DNA of 64,000 nt from Apostichopus japonicus (lineage: Eukaryota; Echinodermata; Holothuroidea; Aspidochirotida; Stichopodidae): assembly GCF_037975245.1 (NCBI RefSeq), contig NC_092572.1:11977769-12041768 (forward strand). The letters run 5' to 3'. The position numbers and the translations under genes are program-made. This document shows, piece by piece, positions 54,480-64,000 of this stretch. The stretch's first letter is position 1. Every line of letters begins with the position of its first letter. The notes beneath the pieces are model-generated. The model was given only the letters and a program-made list of their open reading frames with translations, searched no databases and was not told the DNA's origin.

Positions 54480-57400
54480 AGAAGGGTGGGGTGAACGTTA
54501 AAGCTGACATTACACTCTACCAAAGTATGTCAACAACCGTGAGGGACGATGTCGGGCAGGGGGTTATTAACAATTAACTCGGCAACTGAAAGTAAAACAT
54601 AGCATATATATACTGTTATTCAAAACCACATCTGGCAAACAAATAAAATCTGTAACTCAGTATCATTGGGGAGCAAAAACGAAGCTGACGTCACCAGCTA
54701 TCACCCTATACCAACAAACCTCGGGGGACGGTATCATTTAGGGTGTTATTAACACCCAAACTCGACGTAAAGTCGCATTTACAGTTTAAATACGGTTTTT
54801 CAACACGATTTTTGGCTAACAAATCAAATCTGTAACTCAGTATCATTGGGGTCCCCATGGTAGCTGACGTCACCAGCTATCACCCCATGCCAACAAACCT
54901 CGGGGGACGGTATCATTTATGGTGTTATTAACACCCAAACTCGACGCAAAGTCGCATTTACAGTTTATATACGGTTTTTCAACACGATTTTTGGCTAACA
55001 AATCAAATCTGTAACTCAGTATCATTGGGGTCCCCAAAGTAGCTGACGTCACCCTCTATCACCCCATACCAACAAACCTCGGGGGACGGTATCATTTATG
55101 GTGTTATTAACACCCAAACTCGACGCAAAGTCGCATTTACAGTTTATATACGGTTTTTCAACACGATTTTTGGCTAACAAATCAAATCTGTAACTCAGTA
55201 TCATTGGGGTCCCCATGGTAGCTGACGTCACCAGCTATCACCCCATGCCAACAAACCTCGGGGGACGGTATCATTTATGGTGTTATTAACACCCAAACTC
55301 GACGCAAAGTCGCATTTACAGTTTATATACGGTTTTTCAACACGATTTTTGGCTAACAAATCAAATCTGTAACTCAGTATCATTGGGGTCCCCATGGTAG
55401 CTGACGTCACCCTCTATCACCCCATACCAATAAACCTCGGGGGACGGTATCATTTATGGTGTTATTAACACCCAAACTCGACGCAAAGTCGCATTTACAG
55501 TTTATATACGGTTTTTCAACACGATTTTTGGCTAACAAATCAAATCTGTAACTCAGTATCATTGGGGTCCCCATGGTAGCTGACGTCACCTTCTATCACC
55601 CCATACCAACAAACCTCGGGGGACGGTATCATTTATGGTGCTATTAACACCCAAACTCGACGCAAAGTCGCATTTACAGTTTATATACGGTTTTTCAACA
55701 CGATTTTTGGCTAACAAATCAAATCTGTAACTCAGTATCATTGGGGTCCCCAAAGTAGCTGACGTCACCCTCTATCACCCCATACCAACAAACCTCGGGG
55801 GACGGTATCATTTATGGTGTTATTAACACCCAAACTCGACGCAAAGTCGCATTTACAGTTTATATACGGTTTTTCAACACGATTTTTGGCTAACAAATCA
55901 AATCTGTAACTCAGTATCATTGGGGTCCCCATGGTAGCTGACGTCACCAGCTATCACCCCATGCCAACAAACCTCGGGGGACGGTATCATTTATGGTGTT
56001 ATTAACACCCAAACTCGACGCAAAGTCGCATTTACAGTTTATATACGGTTTTTCAACACGATTTTTGGCTAACAAATCAAATCTGTAACTCAGTATCATT
56101 GGGGTCCCCATGGTAGCTGACGTCACCCTCTATCACCCCATACCAATAAACCTCGGGGGACGGTATCATTTATGGTGTTATTAACACCCAAACTCGACGC
56201 AAAGTCGCATTTACAGTTTATATACGGTTTTTCAACACGATTTTTGGCTAACAAATCAAATCTGTAACTCAGTATCATTGGGGTCCCCATGGTAGCTGAC
56301 GTCACCTTCTATCACCCCATACCAACAAACCTCGGGGGACGGTATCATTTATGGTGCTATTAACACCCAAACTCGACGTAAAGTCGCATTTACAGTTTAT
56401 ATACGGTTTTTCAACACGATTTTTGGCTAACAAATCAAATCTGTAACTCAGTATCATTGGGGTCCCCAAAGTAGCTGACGTCACCCTCTATCACCCTATA
56501 CCAACAAACCTTGGGGGACGGTATCATTTAGGGTGTTATTAACACCCAAACTCGACGCAAAGTCGCATTTTCAGTTTAAATACGGTTTTTCAACACGATT
56601 TTTGGCTAACAAATCAAATCTGTAACTCAGTATCATTGGGGTCCCCATGGTAGCTGACGTCACCATCTATCACCCCATGCCAACAAACCTCGGGGGACGG
56701 TATCATTTATGGTGTTATTAACACCCAAACTCGACGCAAAGTCGCATTTACATTTCCAGTTTATATACGGTTTTTCAACACGATTTTTGGCTAACAAATC
56801 AAATCTGTAACTCAGTATCATTGGGGTCCCCATGGTAGCTGACGTCACCCTCTATCACCCCATACCAACAAACCTCGGGGGACGGTATCATTTATGGTGT
56901 TATTAACACCCAAACTCGACGTAAAGTCGCATTTCAGTTTATATACGGTTTTTCAACACGATTTTTGGCTAACAAATCAAATCTGTAACTCAGTATCATT
57001 GGGGTCCCCGTGGTAGCTGACGTCACCCTCTATCACCCCATACCAACAAACCTCGGGGGACGGTATCATTTATGGTGCTATTAACACCCAAACTCGACGC
57101 AAAGTCGCATTTACAGTTTATATACGGTTTTTCAACACGATTTTTGGCTAACAAATCAAATCTGTAACTCAGTATCATTGGGGTCCCCAAAGTAGCTGAT
57201 GTCACCCTCTATCACCGTATACCAACAAACCTCGGGGGACGTTATTATTTATGGTGTTATTAACACCCAAACTCGACGCAAAGTCGCATTTTCAGTTTAA
57301 ATACGGTTTTTCAACACGATTTTTGGCTAACAAATCAAATCTGTAACTCAGTATCATTGGGGTCCCCATGGTAGCTGACGTCACCAGCTATCACCCATGC

Positions 57401-60400
57401 CAACAAACCTCGGGGGACGGTATCATTTATGGTGTTATTAACACCCAAACTCGACGCAAAGTCGCATTTACAGTTTATATACGGTTTTTCAACACGATTT
57501 TTGGCTAACAAATCAAATCTGTAACTCAGTATCATTGGGGTCCCCAAAGTAGCTGACGTCACCCTCTATCACCCCATACCAACAAACCTTGGGGGACGGT
57601 ATCATTTATGGTGTTATTACACCCAAACTCGACGCAAAGTCGCATTTACAGTTTATATACGGTTTTTCAACACGATTTTTGGCTAACAAATCAAATCTGT
57701 AACTCAGTATCATTGGGGTCCCCGTGGTAGCTGACGTCACCTTCTATCACCCCATGCCAACAAACCTCGGGGGACGGTATCATTTATGGTGCTATTAACA
57801 CCCAAACTCGACGCAAAGTCGCATTTACAGTTTATATACGGTTTTTCAACACGATTTTTGGCTAACAAATCAAATCTGTAACTCAGTATCATTGGGGTCC
57901 CCATGGTAGCTGACGTCACCCTCTATCACCCCATACCAATAAACCTCGGGGGACGGTATCATTTATGGTGTTATTAACACCCAAACTCGACGCAAAGTCG
58001 CATTTACAGTTTATATACGGTTTTTCAACACGATTTTTGGCTAACAAATCAAATCTGTAACTCAGTATCATTGGGGTCCCCATGGTAGCTGACGTCACCT
58101 TCTATCACCCCATACCAACAAACCTCGGGGGACGGTATCATTTATGGTGCTATTAACACCCAAACTCGACGTAAAGTCGCATTTACAGTTTATATACGGT
58201 TTTTCAACACGATTTTTGGCTAACAAATCAAATCTGTAACTCAGTATCATTGGGGTCCCCAAAGTAGCTGACGTCACCCTCTATCACCCTATACCAACAA
58301 ACCTTGGGGGACGGTATCATTTAGGGTGTTATTAACACCCAAACTCGACGCAAAGTCGCATTTTCAGTTTAAATACGGTTTTTCAACACGATTTTTGGCT
58401 AACAAATCAAATCTGTAACTCAGTATCATTGGGGTCCCCATGGTAGCTGACGTCACCATCTATCACCCCATGCCAACAAACCTCGGGGGACGGTATCATT
58501 TATGGTGTTATTAACACCCAAACTCGACGCAAAGTCGCATTTACATTTCCAGTTTATATACGGTTTTTCAACACGATTTTTGGCTAACAAATCAAATCTG
58601 TAACTCAGTATCATTGGGGTCCCCATGGTAGCTGACGTCACCCTCTATCACCCCATACCAACAAACCTCGGGGGACGGTATCATTTATGGTGTTATTAAC
58701 ACCCAAACTCGACGTAAAGTCGCATTTCAGTTTATATACGGTTTTTCAACACGATTTTTGGCTAACAAATCAAATCTGTAACTCAGTATCATTGGGGTCC
58801 CCGTGGTAGCTGACGTCACCCTCTATCACCCCATACCAACAAACCTCGGGGGACGGTATCATTTATGGTGCTATTAACACCCAAACTCGACACAAAGTCG
58901 CATTTACAGTTTATATACGGTTTTTCAACACGATTTTTGGCTAACAAATCAAATCTGTAACTCAGTATCATTGGGGTCCCCAAAGTAGCTGATGTCACCC
59001 TCTATCACCGTATACCAACAAACCTCGGGGGACGTTATTATTTATGGTGTTATTAACACCCAAACTCGACGCAAAGTCGCATTTTCAGTTTAAATACGGT
59101 TTTTCAACACGATTTTTGGCTAACAAATCAAATCTGTAACTCAGTATCATTGGGGTCCCCATGGTAGCTGACGTCACCAGCTATCACCCATGCCAACAAA
59201 CCTCGGGGGACGGTATCATTTATGGTGTTATTAACACCCAAACTCGACGCAAAGTCGCATTTACAGTTTATATACGGTTTTTCAACACGATTTTTGGCTA
59301 ACAAATCAAATCTGTAACTCAGTATCATTGGGGTCCCCAAAGTAGCTGACGTCACCCTCTATCACCCCATACCAACAAACCTTGGGGGACGGTATCATTT
59401 ATGGTGTTATTACACCCAAACTCGACGCAAAGTCGCATTTACAGTTTATATACGGTTTTTCAACACGATTTTTGGCTAACAAATCAAATCTGTAACTCAG
59501 TATCATTGGGGTCCCCGTGGTAGCTGACGTCACCTTCTATCACCCCATGCCAACAAACCTCGGGGGACGGTATCATTTATGGTGCTATTAACACCCAAAC
59601 TCGACGCAAAGTCGCATTTACAGTTTATATACGGTTTTTCAACACGATTTTTGGCTAACAAATCAAATCTGTAACTCAGTATCATTGGGGTCCCCATGGT
59701 AGCTGACGTCACCATCTATCACCCCATGCCAACAAACCTCGGGGGACGGTATCATTTATGGTGTTATTAACACCCAAACTCGACGCAAAGTCGCATTTAC
59801 ATTTCCAGTTTATATACGGTTTTTCAACACGATTTTTGGCTAACAAATCAAATCTGTAACTCAGTATCATTGGGGTCCCCATGGTAGCTGACGTCACCCT
59901 CTATCACCCCATACCAACAAACCTTGGGGGACGGTATCATTTATGGTGTTATTAACACCCAAACTCGACGTAAAGTCGCATTTCAGTTTATATACGGTTT
60001 TTCAACACGATTTTTGGCTAACAAATCAAATCTGTAACTCAGTATCATTGGGGTCCCCGTGGTAGCTGACGTCACCCTCTATCACCCCATACCAACAAAC
60101 CTCGGGGGACGGTATCATTTATGGTGTTATTAACACCCAAACTCGACGCAAAGTCGCATTTACAGTTTATATACGGTTTTTCAACACGATTTTTGGCTAA
60201 CAAATCAAATCTGTAACTCAGTATCATTGGGGTCCCCATGGTAGCTGACGTCACCATCTATCACCCCATACCAACAAACCTCGGGGGACGGTATCATTTA
60301 TGGTGTTATTAACACCCAAACTCGACGCAAAGTCGCATTTACATTTCCAGTTTATATACGGTTTTTCAACACGATTTTTGGCTAACAAATCAAATCTGTA

Positions 60401-61262
60401 ACTCAGTATCATTGGGGTCCCCATGGTAGCTGACGTCACCCTCTATCACCCCATACCAACAAACCTTGGGGGACGGTATCATTTATGGTGTTATTAACAC
60501 CCAAACTCGACGTAAAGTCGCATTTCAGTTTATATACGGTTTTTCAACACGATTTTTGGCTAACAAATCAAATCTGTAACTCAGTATCATTGGGGTCCCC
60601 GTGGTAGCTGACGTCACCCTCTATCACCCCATACCAACAAACCTCGGGGGACGGTATCATTGAGGGTGTTATTAACACCCAAACTCGACGCAAAGTATCA
60701 TCTACAGTTTATATACGGTTTTTCAACACGATTTTTGGCTAACAAATCAAATCTGTAACTCAGTATCATTGGGGTCCCCAAAGTAGCTGACGTCACCCTC
60801 TATCACCCCATACCAACAAACCTCGGGGGACGGTATCATTGAGGGTGTTATTAACACCCAAACTCGACGCAAAGTCTCATCTACAGTTTATATACGGTTT
60901 TTCAACACGATTTTTGGCTAACAAGTCAAATCTGTAACTCAGTATCATGGGGGAGCAAAACCGTAGCTGACGTCACCAGCTATCACCCCATACCAAAAAT
61001 CCTCGGGGGACGGTATCATTTAGAGTGTTATTAACACCCAAACTCGACGCAAAGTATCATCTACAGTTTATATACGGTTTTTCAACACGATTTTTGGCTA
61101 ACAAATCAAATCTGTAACTCAGTATCATTGGGGTCCCCAAAGTAGCTGACGTCACCCTCTATCACCCCATACCAACAAACCTCTGGGGACGGTATCATTT
61201 AGGGTGTTATTAACACCCAAACTCGACGCAAAGTCTCATCTACAGTTTATATACGGTTTTTT
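54480..61262. repeat. Satellite array, 179-bp monomer, about 38 copies
   Basis: Monomer landmarks in order: tcattggggtcccc, a variable tetramer (atgg/aaag/gtgg), tagctgacgtcacc, tatcaccccat(a/g)cc, aacctcgggggacggtatca, ggtgttattaacacc, aaactcgacgcaaagtcgca, gtttatatacggtttttcaa, cacgatttttggctaacaaa, tctgtaactcag. Edge monomers (54480-54840, 60660-61262) are more diverged than the centre. A 185-bp variant with tttacatttccag and shorter ones occur. Every monomer is open for about 60 codons on the minus strand, but that frame starts at GTG and is best seen as a by-product. The length is close to a nucleosome repeat, as in many centromeric satellites. Confidence 0.97.
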
Positions 61263-63836
61263 CAAATGTTCAAATATTTTCAATACTGCCAAAACTCCCG
61301 AATAATAAAGACAAAATAAACTGGTCTTGGTGATTTTTCCAGCAGTCAAGCCACTTGAAATTCACGCTACTTTACAAAACTATGATTTCTTAAATGTTCA
61401 CATGTTTGGCAATAACCTGGACATTGCTGTTAGTTATACTCTACAGTATAAAGAAAAATAGTCAGCTTACCATTGACTAGAGTCAACATTACATAAATTG
61501 CTACATAAACTGCATGACTATTTTTTTTTTCATTTTTTATGTGTGTGTGATTCAGTTGTGACCATTTTTCCCTGCCCTGGTTTAGGTTATGTATAATGTT
61601 TAAATACAAACAATTTGGCATCTCGCAGTATTCAGAAAACACATACTTCGTTCGCAACCCTTTACTGTGTAAAAGCAGGGATCGTTTGTGTCGCGGTATC
61701 ACTCTAATGCAGCGCTTACGTGATACCTGGAATGTGTTATTTGCCGTGGGTGCAGTTGGGAATAGGAATAGTGAACTGAAAAGTGTGAATACTTAGTTGA
61801 TGGTTTTAGTCACATTAAAAATGTCAAAATGTTTCAGTAGTACTTGCTAACGTTGATTATTTATAACATAAGATATAAAACCAGGCACCCAACTTTCAAA
61901 CAGCTAGGGCGCACAACTTTCGAACCGATCGGCGAGAGGCAAAATCAAATTCAAACCTGGAGTCCCGCCCGGTTAAATCGGACTGGCGAGAACCCTGGCG
62001 TTATTACCTGGTTAATGCATATTCAAAATTCATGAAGGGCAACTTCAGAACATGGAACAAGAGTGATCATCACAACCTGGAATAAGTATCCTTAGCATGC
62101 ATGGATACAAATTTACTAATTGAATAGTGCTCCTGCTTTTGTATTTTTGATGGTAAGTGTATATTATCTGTATTCAGCAGTTGTTAGATCTGTGGTAGAG
62201 AAACATTATCATTGGTTGAGTGCATTTTAAAGGGAACACGCATACACCCTTTGTTCATTATATGAAGTTTGTAATTGATAAAAAAAAAAGTTGATCCCTT
62301 CATATCCAATATATATATGTCTTCTGAAACATCACGAAGGTACTTTTGTTGGAACATAAAAGGAGATTGAAGAATTTAGCCGACGATAGAAAACAAGATT
62401 TAGGTAACTGCATGCCTGTTGATTATGCCCTTTAAAGGAGTTGGTTAACGGTATAGTACGGATTAAACCGATAGTGACTGAAACAAAAAACTTGAGGTTT
62501 CATCGGTTGTTGATTACACAGACTTGTGTAGGTACGTTCTTTTGACCTGGATTCAGGTCACTCTAAATGATACACCAATAGTTAAAAGTCGAAAGAGCTA
62601 TTTTCAATTTTCATTCCAGTGAAGTTAGTGCATGTGTACACATCAATGAAAGATGACCAAACTTGATCATATAGTGTCCTTGAGTAGTGGGTCATATGGG
62701 TGTTTAGTAAGTTTATGCCAAAGGTTATACAGAGGTCATCTGGGGTCATTGTGTGAACACACTCAGTCAAAATGCTTCTCCTATATGGGTGATCACCATG
62801 CTGGGTCATAGTGTTCACTTAATATGGAGACATAATTATGGTTTGTTCAAAATATGGCTGTCAAAGATCATCTACTTATCTTTTGGAGTTAGTTGTATGT
62901 AACTACCAAAGGTTCTTCTCGTGCAGTTTGCATTGGATTATGAAGAATGTTGGTCGTAGTGTTACTTGAACAGTAGTCTATATAGGGGTAAGAATTTGGG
63001 GCCAACGGTCATCCGGGGCCCAAATTTGCGATTTTGTGTAAAACACTGTGCTTTTCATCAGCAATAAAAGTTTTTTTTTAAAGAAATATGACTAAATTTT
63101 TCAATAAACTTTCAATTTTTTATAGTTCAAGAAGGTAATCCAAAATTAGTATACCCTGTAATTTGTTTAAGAAGTCATGGTCTTTTCTCTTCTACGCTAG
63201 GCACAGTGATAACTTAGATATTAATTTCATTACTTGTCGTTTGTTGCATGTCTATTAAAGAATTAGGTTCTTACCAGCTTACTGCTGAATGCCGGAAGAT
63301 CTATGAAGATTCATGTGGAGTTTGCCTTCGTTTGTTTGTTGTTTGTTTGTTGTGTGTATGTGTAAGATAACTAAAGAAGTCAATGCAACTTAAAACTTCA
63401 TGAAATGTACGTATAACTTAGAAAAGATATCAACCCAGCTGCTTTTCATGTATAGTTTTGGCCGTTATGCGTTTGATTGCAAAAACTGGTACACAATCAA
63501 ATCATCATCTTAACATTGTTGAAAATATGAAAATATCTCAACTACTTATACAGTAAGTAAACCTTGATTGAAAGCCATACTTGATATATACATTCCCCAT
63601 AGTATATACAACAAACATATGTGCTGTCAATGTTAAATGCCAGATATCGAGTCAATATATTAGGTCAATTTATGTATTTCGAATCATGAGCCGTTTATTC
63701 TTTTTAATTCACTTTAACCAGTCATTTATAAAATAAGTTTTTTTCGGCACATTTTGAACAAGGAGGTCAGATACGTTATATCCTGTAATGTAATTGATGC
63801 TTTAACGCAAACGTATTTGAGAGAAATAACCAAGCA
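61263..63836. other. No gene seen to the right of the satellite
   Basis: AT-rich DNA. The segment 62600-62820 contains repeated gggtcat/ggtcat words but no recognised family. No splice-bounded frame with homology was found. Confidence 0.45.
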
Positions 63837-64000
63837 CAGGGGCGGATGCAGGATTTGTGACGGGGGGGGGGGGGGTCTGACTGGTCCAGCCGCCCCTGAT
63901 CGTAAGACTATCTAAGCGGAGCGCCACCATCGTTGGCACGGAGCGTACCAGAAAATTTTTGGCTTTACAAACCCCCAGATGGCCGGAAACGGCACTTCCC
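63837..64000. mobile_element. Left end of another CAGGGGCG-type DNA transposon, cut by window edge
   Basis: Begins caggggcggatgcaggattt, followed by a G run and then the shared interior ctatctaagcggagcgccac, cggagcgtaccagaaaattt and ccggaaacggcacttccc, as in 31215-31360. The right end and target duplication lie outside the window. Confidence 0.75.

Noticed and set aside
54870-60439. Series of about 60-codon minus-strand frames, one per satellite monomer, with very similar predicted proteins
   Set aside because: They begin at GTG within gtgacgtcagc, not ATG. Their conservation follows the DNA monomer, and variants with extra or missing bases break them freely. They are by-products of the repeat.

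Overview
This is a eukaryotic, intron-rich and transposon-rich genomic window. It contains split coding exons with GT-AG junctions, several non-LTR retrotransposon (LINE) clades, a Ty3/gypsy element, tRNA-derived SINEs, hAT-like DNA transposons and a long satellite. The mix of animal genes (AMPD, SRP68, ABCC) and CR1/L2-like, I/Nimb-like and Penelope-like repeats suggests an invertebrate animal, perhaps a marine deuterostome such as an echinoderm. That placement is inference only, and no species can be named.

Left third (1-28 kb): a minus-strand AMP deaminase gene. Four phase-compatible coding exons are visible (18236-18299, 8299-8527, 3500-3641, 2675-2858), plus a possible alternative first exon (27602-27671). 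The catalytic exons would lie off the left edge. The introns carry microsatellites, minisatellites, SINEs, LINE tails, Penelope-type hammerhead-like motifs and hAT-like miniature elements with target-site duplications. A broken fragment of an uncharacterised Cys/His protein gene (1066-1546) lies downstream of the fourth exon on the same strand.

Middle (28-46 kb): mostly nested transposons. A 5'-truncated LINE (minus) is split by a SINE and a minisatellite. A CR1/L2-like LINE (plus, about 30.0-35.4 kb) is split by one short hAT element and by a 2.2-kb terminal-inverted-repeat element that itself contains another hAT-like element. Next come LINE fragments, a tandem array of tRNA-like units (37.2-38.0 kb), the last two exons of SRP68 (minus, 40335-40608 and 41787-41865), and a decayed I/Nimb-like LINE (minus, 42.1-45.8 kb).

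Right third (46-64 kb): an ABCC/MRP nucleotide-binding-domain exon has been duplicated together with a 71-72-bp minisatellite (46.1-48.7 kb). A truncated Ty3/gypsy element follows (minus, 49.5-52.8 kb), then an inverted-repeat-bounded segment. A 6.8-kb satellite array (54.5-61.3 kb) has 179-bp monomers, nested higher-order periods of 542, 716 and 1793 bp, and a perfect cAMP-response-element octamer in nearly every monomer. The last 2.7 kb has no recognisable gene and ends in another hAT-like terminus.

The host genes here are AMPD (purine nucleotide cycle), SRP68 (ER targeting) and an ABCC transporter fragment. They are not functionally linked. The main theme is layered transposition and tandem amplification around sparse exons.
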